From: Gnomoniopsis sp. IMI 355080
Lineage: Eukaryota; Ascomycota; Sordariomycetes; Diaporthales; Gnomoniaceae
NCBI GenBank assembly: GCA_027946555.1
Contig: JAPEVC010000094.1
Location: 1-64,000, forward strand
Direction: 5' to 3'
DNA: 64,000 nt
Part shown: positions 34,694-45,311 of the stretch, one piece after another
Layout: each line of letters opens with the position of its first letter
How positions within the stretch are numbered: position 1 is the stretch's first letter
Made by a program: the position numbers and the translations under genes
Notes under the pieces: model-generated
What the model was told of the DNA's origin: nothing
What the model saw: only the letters and a program-made list of their open reading frames with translations
Database searches by the model: none

Positions 34694-36949
34694 ATGGAGT
34701 ATGCTTGGGGGTTTGCAGCTAGCAGGATGCCGTGTCCGGGGGGGTTTCCAGCGAATACCACCAAACCCAGGTCCCCTCCTCCAGGGTCGTTGCTCCCAGC
34801 TTCAGGCACACAGTCTTACAATACCGCGCCTTGTACGGAGACAGCCGCCTCTCACGACAACAATGACACGGCTGGGGCGCAACCGTCGACGTCGGATGTC
34901 AGCACGAATTCGCCCTCATTGGAAGATTACTGCAGCTGCCATTGTACAGGTACACAAGACGGCACCAGCACGTGCGCAAATACCGCTACGACTTACTCAG
35001 GCGCAACGCCGGAACGGACTGGCATCCGCGCCCCGCCCGGTTTACATTTCTTCCACCGCAATAGGCCCCCTTCCCCTCCCCCTCGCCCCTCCTCCGACAA
35101 CCTCATTATCTCGCCCGCTCCTGTTCTTGTTCCTGATCCTGCCACCGCTGGCTTCGGTCCGGCTCGACATCCTGGCCCATCCTCGCCCTCCTCGAGCTCC
35201 ACCTCGGTGGTGTGTGCTACCTGCAACAAACCCTTTGCAGGACCCAACGTCCCCAGGCCCCTTTTGTCTGCTTCCTCGTTTTCCTTCCAACAACCACTCC
35301 CAATCCCCCCCGACAGGGAACGCAGAAAATCATCACACCACCCTCACCTACGCCGACAATCCCACTCCGAGATAAGCCGCAAGTTTGGTCGTAGCAGACT
35401 CAGCGCGCCACCCCCGGGCCGGACCACACACCCTCACGATCGTGCACGAGACCGACTTCCAAAGCATCCCCACCATGCCACCATGCTAGGCTCCGACGCC
35501 CAACATGCGCCTACACCCACGACTCTAAGCGGTCGCACCGTCATGTCTACCAACGACACTAGCTCCGACTCCAGAGATGGCGACAGCTCCTCGACCAAGT
35601 CAAACCAATCTCGTCGTTCCCGGAAACCCTTTGTCACCAAGAGCAATGGCCGCACCTATCTTTCCGATGCTACCAACCCCTATCCGCTTCCTGTCGACCT
35701 CCATGAGCTCCATCGCCAATCTTTGCGCACTCTGCTCCTCTTCCAGCTTTTCGGTGGTCCTGTGTGCTCCCCGGTGTTTGCCCAACGACCCCCCACCCGC
35801 GTGCTAGAACTCGGTTGTGGCTATGGCTTCTGGAGCATGATGACCCATTCTTACTTTTCTCGCAAGGGCCACACAAATATCAAGTTTACAGGCATCGATA
35901 TCGCGCCACTCGGAGGAATCGCTGGCATGCCGAATATCGGCGGGGCAGCATCTTGCAAACCAGCAAAGGATAGGGGCTCGGTTTCCTCAGCATCTGGCAA
36001 TTGGGCGGAGCAGCCGCCAGACAGGAGCATGAATTGGACTTTTGTCTGCCACGACCTGCGCAACACACCCCTGCCTTTCGATGATGAGGAGTTTGACCTG
36101 ATCATGGGCAAAGACATGAGCTTGGTCGTTGGTACAGACCATTTTCAGGCATGCATGGACGAGTACCTGCGCTGTCTCAAACCGGGTGGCGTACTCGAAG
36201 TATGGGACTGCGATCATCCCATTCGCATGCTTCGACCGCATGTGCCAGATACCCCTACGACCAAGACAGCGTCCCAGTCCTTTGATCAAGATCCATCCTC
36301 GTCAGGCGCCAGTGGCGAGCCGTTCAACGGAGGTGTCGCCGGCAACAAAAACAAGGGCGAGTATGCTAAGGAAATGTCTGAGCTTGGAGCGTACGTGCTG
36401 GGAAACAACACGCCCCTGTCCGGACCTCAGAATATCTACCTCATTGAGTACAATAGCTGGATCTCCAAAGTTCTTGAGCAGCGGTTGCTTCTGAACTGGC
36501 CCTGCGCCAATATCGGTCCATTCCTCCTACAGGAGCCTCTCCTTACCAATCACGGCTCCAAGCGGCTGGCCATCCCGCTCACCGAGGTGCGCTGGGAGCG
36601 CGAGGGTGTCGGTGGTGTGGTGACCAAGGATGGGAAGAGCTACATTGACACCGGAAAGGCAGTCGGGCGAGCCAAAACGCCTACTCCGGATAGTGGCACC
36701 ACAGAGAAGAAGGGCAAGACGCTGGGAGATGCGCAGTTGGCACTCCGTGAGACGGCGCTGCACACGGTGCTTGGCATGATCGAGGGTCTGGAGCCGGCAC
36801 TCAGAGAGGTCAACGAGAAGAAGCAGGACGAATGGGATGCGTGGATGGGCAAGCTACGAAAGGAGCTTCTCGAGAGAGACGGAGCTAACTGTGGCGAGTG
36901 TCTTGAGGTGGGAGCATGGTGGTCGCGCAAGGTAACGGATCCTTCATGA
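34694..36949 (+). CDS. Class I SAM-dependent methyltransferase with long disordered N-terminus
   Basis: Methyl transfer from S-adenosylmethionine; acceptor unknown. The catalytic domain starts near residue 330 (NPYPLPVDLHELHRQSLRTL), with SAM motif I in TRVLELGCGYGFWSM, an acidic strand end in IKFTGIDIAP, motif IV-like EFDLIMGKDMSLV and EYLRCLKPGGVLEVWDCDHP. Before it about 300 residues are Pro/Ser/Thr-rich. The catalytic region carries low-complexity insertions (CKPAKDRGSVSSASGNW; TKTASQSFDQDPSSSGASGE). A C-terminal helical part (ALHTVLGMIEGLEPALREV) ends with the stop at 36949. First ATG in frame is 34694; later ATGs (for example the one opening MLGSDAQHAP near 35483) are possible starts and an intron in the 5' part cannot be excluded. 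Confidence 0.8.
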   Translation: MEYAWGFAASRMPCPGGFPANTTKPRSPPPGSLLPASGTQSYNTAPCTETAASHDNNDTAGAQPSTSDVSTNSPSLEDYCSCHCTGTQDGTSTCANTATTYSGATPERTGIRAPPGLHFFHRNRPPSPPPRPSSDNLIISPAPVLVPDPATAGFGPARHPGPSSPSSSSTSVVCATCNKPFAGPNVPRPLLSASSFSFQQPLPIPPDRERRKSSHHPHLRRQSHSEISRKFGRSRLSAPPPGRTTHPHDRARDRLPKHPHHATMLGSDAQHAPTPTTLSGRTVMSTNDTSSDSRDGDSSSTKSNQSRRSRKPFVTKSNGRTYLSDATNPYPLPVDLHELHRQSLRTLLLFQLFGGPVCSPVFAQRPPTRVLELGCGYGFWSMMTHSYFSRKGHTNIKFTGIDIAPLGGIAGMPNIGGAASCKPAKDRGSVSSASGNWAEQPPDRSMNWTFVCHDLRNTPLPFDDEEFDLIMGKDMSLVVGTDHFQACMDEYLRCLKPGGVLEVWDCDHPIRMLRPHVPDTPTTKTASQSFDQDPSSSGASGEPFNGGVAGNKNKGEYAKEMSELGAYVLGNNTPLSGPQNIYLIEYNSWISKVLEQRLLLNWPCANIGPFLLQEPLLTNHGSKRLAIPLTEVRWEREGVGGVVTKDGKSYIDTGKAVGRAKTPTPDSGTTEKKGKTLGDAQLALRETALHTVLGMIEGLEPALREVNEKKQDEWDAWMGKLRKELLERDGANCGECLEVGAWWSRKVTDPS

Positions 36950-37754
36950 GATCTACTTGAGCCGAGTCTCAAACCTACTGCCCACCGAATGCTTTTCGTC
37001 CTCAATATTCCTGCCGACCTGCCCAACCCGCACGCCCTAACGCCAAATGAATACATCCCCGCCACTTCCCATACCCATGCAACCTTCACATCGCTCATGC
37101 TCCATCGTATCGCTTCCGCAATGTGCGGTATCGTTTCAAATAATACCTGTATGTACGAATCACATCTTATATCAGCCATCAAGCCTCGGACCTTTGTTTC
37201 CTTCACAATACCCCATTTTCTATTCAATTTCTTAGAAGGACAAGGCTTCCACTTGGAAAATGGGAGATGTCCTGGATAGCATTCGCATATTCGCATTGTC
37301 CGGCCACTTGAATGGCCGAAATGGATCATTTCCTTCTTCTATAGAATGGGGAGCTCTTTGTTTTGCAAAATGAGAAGCGCGGATTCGAGGAGGGCCTGCG
37401 CCTCCCGTTCCGCGCGTGCGTGTGTATATACTGTATACAGCTTATGTTACAATGTAAAATATCCACGCAACACACACCAGGCATATCTTGCATGCCATCT
37501 TCTTCCGTTCACACGTGTCGTCGGAATCTTGCATGAAATATTACGCTTGGACGGCAGGTTGCAGATCTTTGTCTTAGTGTTGTGTTACCAGACTCGGTTG
37601 AAGAACAAAGTAAGGTCTCAAATGAAGGACGAACGCAGGGTACAACCATCGTAACTTCCATCATTGTGTTCCGTGTGACTTTAGACCTTGTTGTTCAGGA
37701 CGTTCGTGCACCAGGCGATTTTGGGTTGACGAGAGGAAAACTTTCACTCATTAC
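36950..37754. other. Convergent intergenic region, 805 bases
   Basis: Between the methyltransferase and LYR gene 3' ends. A minus-strand stretch near 37360-37425 reads as a plausible amphipathic helix (AEREAQALLESALLILQ) and stops at TAG; it might be a missed terminal exon but no phase-correct join to the LYR gene was found. Confidence 0.4.
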
Positions 37755-38162
37755 TCACAAGGCTTCGATCTCTATACCACAACGGCGATAATCGATCAAT
37801 AATTTCCCTGCAAGTGAGCTGAAGGTGGGGTTGCATATGTAATGAGCGCACCTTTTTGCACGAACTTGGCCCTCTCGATGCCCTTCCTGATCGCCTCCTC
37901 ATCGCGCAATCCGGCATTGGCCATGAAGGCCTTGTGAAGTCGGGGGCGGAAGTAATTATCATAGCCTTGGGGATAATCTTTGCCTAGATGTAGGAGCTCT
38001 TGGGGTGGGCCAATTGCGAATCAATTTCAGGTCCTGTCGGTTGGGACAGCGGAAGTTCCCGTTGCCCCGGAGGCGCATCACGGATCGCTGCGGAGGATTA
38101 GACGCACCTTTGTAGATCGTGACCACCTCTTGCCGCAGGGCTGGGTTTACAGGTGGCGGCAT
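37755..38162 (-). CDS. LYR-motif protein, ETFRF1/LYRM5-like (3' end unresolved)
   Basis: Small mitochondrial LYR (complex1_LYR) protein; the human homologue ETFRF1 binds electron-transfer flavoprotein. Exons 38162-38108 and 37998-37852 are firm: MPPPVNPALRQEVVTIYK joins ELLHLGKDYPQGYDNYF and RPRLHKAFMANAGL. Intron 1 is 37999-38107 (GTGCGT...CCAAG). The third exon is best read from 37771 after a TATAG acceptor (intron 37772-37851), giving VQKEIEAL then TGA at 37757-37755, in all 72 residues. Family members normally continue with a Tyr-rich ...LRKYR... block; I could not find it downstream. A GTGAGT donor overlaps the stop codon, so a further intron and exon are likely. Divergent from a hot-dog thioesterase 303 bases away. 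Confidence 0.72.
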
Positions 38163-38465
38163 TGTGCTTGCGAACGGAGCTCTGAGAAGAGCATTGTTGT
38201 TGTTGGGCGCAAAGTATGGTGAGGTGGGTGAGAGAGGTGGAGAGTTGCATTTGGCAGCCTCGGCTGTGACGCCATCGCGAAATGCTCTTATCGCACTTCT
38301 TATCGGTGCTGGGTGGGAGGGACATTTGGAGCCCGAACTTGTTTGACCTCCAAAAGACAGCGACATTCTGCTGCTCAGATTTCCCATGATTTGAACTGCG
38401 TGCTCTACCACCTCTTATCTCTCTTTTCTTCGCGCTCTTCTTCTCCGGCGCCCCATCCTCTCACC
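38163..38465. promoter_or_regulatory. Divergent promoter region, LYR gene / hot-dog thioesterase
   Basis: The two ATGs lie 303 bases apart, head to head, so regulatory elements are probably shared. The minus-strand frame stays open upstream of the LYR ATG, but its sequence is unlike the family N-terminus. Confidence 0.55.
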
Positions 38466-39373
38466 ATGTTCCCTAGAGCACGTCTCACTCGCCTCGCCCT
38501 ACCCCAAAGCCAGCAACCTACATCCTGCCGCCGCTTCTCATCCTCCAAGCCGATACCAGACGCCCCGCCCGCGCGTTGGCTCGGCGACCTGCACACGCGC
38601 ATCGGGAAATGTATCATATTTGGATGCTCGCCGAAGCAGATAGCCATCGCAGGCACCGTCCTCCATGCATTGGCGACTGAATGGCGGGCGCTGATGGCGG
38701 GCAGTGAGGGGTTTCTGACGGGCGGGCGGAGAGGCCTCGAGGGCCAGCAGGTCGTCTGGGGCGAGCAGGATAGTTTTCAGCACGTCAACAATGTCACATA
38801 TATACGCTATGCGGAGTCCTCGCGGGTCAATTGGGCGACGAACTTTGCGGTCAATGTCGACCCAAGGCACAGAAGGGCATGGGCGGAACTGATGACGCCC
38901 AAGAGTGTTGGTCTAATCATGAAGAGCATCAAATCGGACTTTAAATTTGTGCGTCTCTTTCCTTTCAAAGACCCATTTGTATGCTTGAGACTGATACAGC
39001 GTGAATGTGCTAGCCAATGACCTACCCAGATAAAGTCTCAGTCTACCACAAATTACGTTATCCTCCCTCACAGCAGCCGTCGCCCAGCTCATTGATTCTC
39101 GACGCCATAATACTTTCACATAGACACAGAAGGGCATCAGCCAAGATAGAGGAGGATATCGTTATATACGACTACAAAGCCGCCAAAAAAACTGAAATGC
39201 TGCCCTTCATGAAAGATGTGCTCGAGGATACGTTCCGGCAACAGGAGGCTGAGAGGCTGAGAGCGAGAGCGAGGATATGGGAGCTAATTGGGACGGTCGA
39301 GAAGCTCGAGAAGGAGACATGGGATAGCCCGGATGCTGTCGAGGACCTGGGCAGTGCTGGGAAGCCACAGTGA
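38466..39373 (+). CDS. Mitochondrial-type hot-dog (4HBT/YbgC-like) acyl-CoA thioesterase
   Basis: Predicted acyl-CoA thioesterase. Exons 38466-38948 and 39014-39373 give 280 residues; intron 38949-39013 (GTGCGT...GCTAG) joins as SDFKFPMTYPDKV. The N-terminus (MFPRARLTRLALPQSQQ then SCRRFSSSK) is Arg/Ser-rich without acids, like a mitochondrial presequence. The active-site region GQQVVWGEQDSFQHVNNVTY matches the 4HBT pattern of an Asp followed by HVNN, and RYAESSRVNW is the central helix. The second exon holds the hot-dog strands (YHKLRYPP, LILDAIILSHRHRRASAKI) and ends in an acidic coiled tail. It shares a promoter region with the LYR protein. Confidence 0.87.
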
Positions 39374-41335
39374 CTTGCAAGCGTTGGTATCTGAAGAGGC
39401 AATTCCATATTGTTGTCTTTTATAGGCTGAGATGTTTTGGGTTGCGCCAAACCAACGAGTATCCCCAACGGTGTTCCCGTGGGGGGGGGGGGTAAGAAGG
39501 CACACCACCATGCCATCTCATCTTCGGCATTTACGCTGGAAAATTTGGCCCTAGTAACTTCACACATCTTCCCGACGCCATCGGGGTTTTGTGTCCGTCT
39601 TCTCTCAGATTCCCAGAACAAACTTGCCCACAATAATCACAGTGCGCTCTGACGCAGACCTCGGCGTCCGCCACCTCGAGCTGTACTCTGGGAATCACGC
39701 TCCTGACCCGTAGTTCCATGTGCGTACCGTCCAAATGTACGCTGTCCCTATGGGATGTGTCGCACAACTTGTTATGGGCGGCGTAGTGGCGAGGGTCCGA
39801 CGGAGCTTGTGGGGAGTCGTGGAGGCACGGGGTGCCATCCCCTACGATCCGTACTCGGTAGCAAAGGGACGCGAGGACGATCTACCGGGAAACATGACGC
39901 CAGGGTGCGTGAAATTCATGCCCAAGTGAAACCTGCTCGACTGCAATCTGGACGGCAGGTGAGAGCCGCTGTGCTCTTTTTTTGGACAAAACGGTTCCGT
40001 CTTGGCCCGTGTCCACATTTCAATTCGATAGCACTATTGAACAAGAACGTCGCTTGGCTCTGAATATGGGATTTTATATGTGTTTGAAGAGGATTGCGTT
40101 GTGGTGTGTGCCTGTTGCTACCCTGCTCGCGCGGTGGGTGTATGAGAAGGAGGGCATATCATATATGTATGAGAGGATATGAGGTTGTTTTGGGCTTCAC
40201 CTTGCACGCTCTTCAACCTGGCTAATTCACATTCAACGCAAGCACCATATACTGGTCCACGGGTATGAACTAAGTCTCACATCAGACACGATTGCATTTG
40301 TGCCCATTGACCTGCTGCGCGTTTACAGACTGGCCTGGCCCTCTGACCAACATGGATGAATCTCACAGGTGAGATTGAGACATTTCCGGAGTCTGAGAGG
40401 CCGCGTAGGACTCATAAGTACCCAGATGAGCTATGTAAATGTAAATGCAAAATATCCGCAACAAGCCTCAGGAGGGCTCACGACGTTCACATCTGAAGGG
40501 AACATACATCAATATGACAGCGCAAGAATGCATCTTCATGCCACTCAGCTCAGCCTTCCTAGATGGCCTCGTATCTTAGCTCGACAGAGTGACAGTCTGC
40601 TACTGGGGGAGTCAGCAAACATGGAGTCAGTGATTTCACATCGCCGCAGGCAGCTCTGCCACGTCACCCAAGAGTGCCAAAGACAAGCCTCTTTTCAAGT
40701 TTACATGAAGTACCTAGGTAGCCTCGGGGTTTCAATTTTTGAATAGGCATGGCAGCAAATAGTAGTAAGCAACGAAATCGGAAACGGCAAGTACAACCGA
40801 CGGGACGAAAGCAGTCTGCAAACGACTTTCAACAAAAGTCGCCTATTGGATGCGGCACTCAATGCGTTGTCGGTTTACTTCAGCTGGATCAGACCGGCAT
40901 CTCGTCCCAGCTTGTACAAAAGCTCGTTCACTTTTGATGCAAGAATATGGAAGTATCTTTGTAGAAGACCTGAACCTTGGCAAAGTTACAAGTGCTGGCT
41001 ATTGAGACTCAGGGAAATAGACTGGACCACTGGTGCATCTCCACATATGACCGATATGCACGTTCCGAGGCAGAGTCTTACCAAATTTATAGTATCTCGA
41101 TTTAAGACACACATTACTTCCCCGGTGTCAGTATTATTGCGCGTGTATAAGCATACATTTGATTGATTGATTTCATCTTCCTTGTGGCGTTCCAAATTAT
41201 CTAGGTACGAGCACTGCTACATATCGAATCGAACAATTCTGTTGTAACCGACAGTCATTTCAGTGCAGCAGTATCGTGGCCCTTTCTAAGCATTCGTGGC
41301 CCAAATCCAACATCTTGCGGACCTCATGATTGCTA
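39374..41335. other. Intergenic region, 1.96 kb
   Basis: 3' flanks of two convergent genes. Includes a 12-base G run at 39481-39492 and an ACCTAGGTA motif near 40711. No gene recognised. Confidence 0.5.
39481..39492 (+). repeat. Poly-G homopolymer, 12 bases
   Basis: G run about 110 bases downstream of the hot-dog thioesterase stop. Confidence 0.9.
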
Positions 41336-41898
41336 TCACCCTGGGGGATGGTAATTGTCTCCAGAATCCCACTCCTGCGGTGGCAAGGTGCAATCTTCCC
41401 AACTGGTATCTCCCTGTCCATAGCCATATATCTCCGCGTTCGGTGCATGATAGCGAGGGTCGAATGTAGAGCCTGATTGGCCAGCGAATGCCTCATGGTA
41501 TTCTTCATGCGCCTTCTCTCCCTCGAGTCTATCAAGTTCTGCTCTGAGTTCCTGATAGGCGGATGTCAGAGTTTGATTCAAAGCCTCTGCTTCCTGGACC
41601 TGAGACTCAAGCTCCATCAGCCTTTGCTCGCGACGCTCGCGATACGCCCTTTGGGAGTTTCTATTTTGAGCTCGGCGTCTCTAATGTTCGGGTTAGCGCA
41701 AAGTTTTAAGCTTCCGATCTCAGCCTGATGTGAAATTTGTTGACTTACCGAAGTGTGCTCTTCTTCTTTCTTGGAATCTCCCCTTTTCTTTTTCGGCTCT
41801 TTCAGCTTTTTGGACATTGAATTAGGGGTTGTGTTCTTGAAAGGGTCGGAACCTCCGCCACCAGAACTGCTACCGTGCTTGGACGACTTGGAAGACAT
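41336..41898 (-). CDS. Small bZIP transcription factor
   Basis: Basic leucine-zipper regulator of 164 residues. Exons 41898-41749 and 41680-41336; the intron 41681-41748 (GTAAGT, branch GCTAAC, ATTAG) joins phase 0 as EEEHTSRRRAQNRNSQRAY. The basic region RRRAQNRNSQRAYRERREQR has the N-x7-R core seen in Yap/AP-1-like fungal bZIPs. The zipper follows with positions Leu, Ala, Leu, Leu, Leu every seven residues (LESQVQEAEALNQTLTSAYQ, then ELRAELDRL). The N-terminus is Ser/Gly then Lys-rich (KKLKEPKKKRGD), a possible nuclear signal. The C-terminus is short and acidic/aromatic. The basic region is only seen after splicing. Confidence 0.87.
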
Positions 41899-43284
41899 AA
41901 CGATATATTATCTAAACTGTGGCGTTTCCATGTGCATGAATTCACATAATGGTCTGAGACACCCGTGGACGGCGACCCTCGGGAGGATTCGTCGACGCAT
42001 TTTAAACCGAGAATCTTTCAATGTGAAGGAGGGCCAGTATCTGGATTCCAGGCACCACGTGATTATTCAGAAATTCTTCAGGCGTCCATCAAGTACCTTG
42101 GAACATATTTTTTTCGCGATGTTAACACAACAGTGCGCGGTGAAAGAAAAACTACGGCTTTGCTTTGGGGCCATGATGACAATTATCCGACGCCTTAGGG
42201 GCAGCAAAGGCCCCTCCTACAATGGTTATTTGTGTGATTTCTCATCATATGGGTCAAACTATATCCTGAAAACATCGGTGAGGCCTAGATGAGAAGAGCT
42301 CAACCTCCTTTGACATTATTGTCAGTACCTACTTAGTAATACAGCTTACACGATAAGTAATTCGAGACCAAGGCCCCAAACTGTATCGAGTTCGATAACT
42401 TGTACATGTCTTAACAACATGTGCCTATAAGTGTTGAATTACTGTATTGAGTTAGGCCGCCGTGGCACACCGCAGCTTTAACAGGTCATCAAACAAATCT
42501 GAATCTCGCAGACCCCGATGGTGGGGGGCACAGGGGGCTGCATGTGCCTCGAGAACGGACAGCCACACGTCACGACGTGACTCTTGCCGAAAATTTGTCA
42601 GAACATTTGAGTTGGTTGCATGGATAGATATGTAATCACGAACAGTCATTTACAGCTAGTTGTTTCTGGATACGCTCCAGTTATCACGTTTCGCGGTGAT
42701 TCTAACTATGTGTGATGCCGGCCTACCTAGCCGCCAGTGTTGCTTACTTACCTTCCTAAGTATATACCGCAGGTAGTAGTGAGAATTTATTGAAAGCTCC
42801 TGTCGGGACTTCCGTGTCGTCGAATAGAGTCGATTGTACCCCACGTCATAGATGCGACGTAGCGTCTTACTTATGTATGCTACGTTAAGAATATGCGATC
42901 ATATGGCAGAGTCGCAATACCCAACGGACATGTAGCCGACCCGGTGAGGCGGATGGTTTTATGGACTACTACCCTGGTGTAGTGTTCTCCTACCCGAAGC
43001 CCTTAAGAAAGCTACTAAGCGAAGGCCTACCCCTTCACAACATTTCCTCATTATGTGAAGAGATGTGTTGACCACGTTTTGGTCTGTGGAGATACAACGC
43101 AATTTGCCTACTGACACTAAACTCATTATATTCATTGAGCTGGTTCTACGATATGTCCTGCTCCGAATGCTCCGTAATTTAACAAAAACATAAAAAAACT
43201 AGCAAAACATGTTCGACGGTTTTCAATGGATTGCTGAACTGCTTTTACATTTCAAACCGTCAATTCGTGCATTGCGAGACGCTT
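41899..43284. other. Intergenic region, 1.39 kb
   Basis: 5' flank of the bZIP gene and 3' flank of the first Pth11-like receptor. Relatively AT-rich; no gene or RNA recognised. Confidence 0.5.
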
Positions 43285-44639
43285 TCACACCTTATCAGCT
43301 GCTTTTGAATCGAATCGTACAGATATGTCCGTCGTCTTGACAATTGAGCCACTGCCACTCCAATAATCGTCATTATCACTGCTGCTCTGACTCCCAATCT
43401 TGCGCGTTTCACGCAATTCAACGGTATCGGAGTCAAGACCATAGTGGGCATGTGGGTGATCCCCCTTCAAGCTTTGCCCCGCTCCGTCGAGTCTAGTGCG
43501 ATTCGACCTCGTGTGATGCGACTTCGTATGGTTAGAGTATGCCCCATATTTGTCGTGTTGTTCTGTGTAGATCTGGAAGGACTGCTTGGTGGGAATTGTG
43601 GTGGGTGTGCCCCAAAGTCTTTTAACGATTGCTTTCATCAAGGGCCGAAGAGATGGAATGCAGCCAACGATCAGCACGATCCAGGCCTCAATCATAGTGA
43701 CGAATGCAAGGCGAGATATGAAAAAAGTCTTGTCACTGGTTTGGGTCAGGTTGCGGAGCTCGATGGTCTTGATCGTGGAGCACACCGCAGCGAGGAGACC
43801 AAATCCCATCAGGCAGCAAAGTCCAATCTTCAGGCGTCTAGACATTTGGACCCCCCATATGAGGTGGATCGGATAAAGCGCCAAAATAACATCGGTGACG
43901 GCAGAGTGGCCTGTTGAATAATCGATGTTTTAGACACAAGACATCAGTTGATCCAGAACCGTTGCTGGATGGTGAATGACAGGACTTACTGCCTTGAAAA
44001 TATGCGTATGTTTGACCCAGTGCTCGTAGAGCGCAATTTCCCGGTACTTCCTCGTCCCACAGCTTTTCAACTGGTGTGCACTGGAAGAAGGGCAAGATGG
44101 TCACCACCAGATTGACAAGAACGATTGAAATTGCCACGATGTAGAGGAACCATGGCCTTCCCCGATGGCGACCCCGAATCTGGTCAAGGAACTCAACGAT
44201 GGAGAGTTTCCCGGTGATTATCGCAACGAGCCCCGAGATTTGATTGATCCATGATGTGCGTAGTGCCGCGACTATGTCCGAGTGAACCAAATCTTCTTCA
44301 TGGGCCCCCAAGCCGAATGCGACAGCCACCCAGAAGGAAACTTGGCTGACGACACAAATTATCTTGAGGAAGCTGTCAGCCAATAGGTCCAAATTTGCCA
44401 GATAGCGTGCAATGTACCAAAGTTGCCAATGACAGCCAATAGTCTAGGCGAAATCGCTTGGTATAGACAAAACAGGTGTATGTCCTTCCCGTGAAGCAAA
44501 CGAGAGCTAGGAAAGAAACAACCACTGTTATAGAGAAAAACAAAACCCCATGACCAGGGAGTTCAGTCCAGTTATTCGCCATCGTGTACACTTGAAAGGT
44601 CACTGGAGGACCATGAACAAGTCCTTGGTTCTCTGGCAT
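43285..44639 (-). CDS. Rhodopsin-domain (Pth11-like) seven-helix membrane protein, copy 1
   Basis: Integral membrane protein of the fungal rhodopsin-like/Pth11-related family, putative receptor at the plasma membrane. Exons 44639-44418, 44362-43990 and 43910-43285 give 406 residues. Intron 1 (44363-44417, GTACAT, branch GGCTGAC, CTCAAG) joins DYWLSLATLIICVVSQ; intron 2 (43911-43989, GTAAGT...CAACAG) joins YFQGSHSAVTDVILALYP. Hydrophobic segments: VLFFSITVVVSFLALVCF, IICVVSQVSFWVAVAFGL, QISGLVAIITG, WFLYIVAISIVLVNLVVTIL, VTDVILALYPIHLIWG, LKIGLCCLMGFGLLAAV, AFVTMIEAWIVLIVGCI. Loop features of the family are RFRLDYW, the Cys before PVEKLWD and the QTYAYFQG segment. A hydrophilic, Ser/His-rich tail of ~100 residues is probably cytosolic. 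No CFEM domain. Alternative start MANNW at 44582. Confidence 0.87.
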
Positions 44640-45311
44640 CCATATATGGGATTTATCAAACGAGCCAATCTCTCCAAACGATGATTGCGAATTCGTCTAG
44701 GCGTTTCTGAGACAATTGCTGGTGGCATTTGACTTTCCATTGTGAGACATTGGATTGGAAACGATTTACGAACCTTAAAAGGTTCCCCCCTACGGATTGA
44801 CTACGGAGAGCGGTAACGTGGCCGGGTCGATTGCAGCCGTTCAAACCAATCGGTAGCGTTTATTAACTCTTTAATACACGTTAAAAGCATCTGATCAAGG
44901 TCGTACCGGGCTGACAGTATAGTTGGGCATATTGCTCGCACGGACACGAGATCCGGGTAGGCCCCGAAGGAATTTGCTACACATGCATTACACAAAGTCT
45001 GCTTCGCAATGTCCAATGTTCAACTTCCAACATTATTTTTACAAATCATCCCATTCGCCAACGGGTTCCTCGATTGTTGAAGGGTTCGTCCCAGGCCCGG
45101 GAATCGAGATGGTCAGCAGACTACCATGGTAGATACCTGGGTACCACTCTTGGAAGTCTGACATGCTGGTTCGTCCAATTCTCACTTCCAAGGTTGGCTG
45201 CATCGGAAATGGAAGACCACACGTGGAAGATTTTGAAATCATGGAATTGGATCCAAAGCCTTTTTCATGCTGATGCTACCTCAGTCGGCTTACTCTTGTC
45301 GTAGCTTTTTA
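44640..45311. other. Intergenic region, 672 bases
   Basis: 5' flank of receptor 1 and 3' flank of the Zn2Cys6 regulator, both on the minus strand. Nothing recognised. Confidence 0.5.

Noticed and set aside
36640..37329. Minus-strand frame opposite the methyltransferase end
   Set aside because: Mostly antisense to a well-supported exon.
37346..37654. Plus-strand 102-codon frame downstream of the methyltransferase
   Set aside because: No family; the opposite strand reads as a better helix, and neither is supported enough to call.
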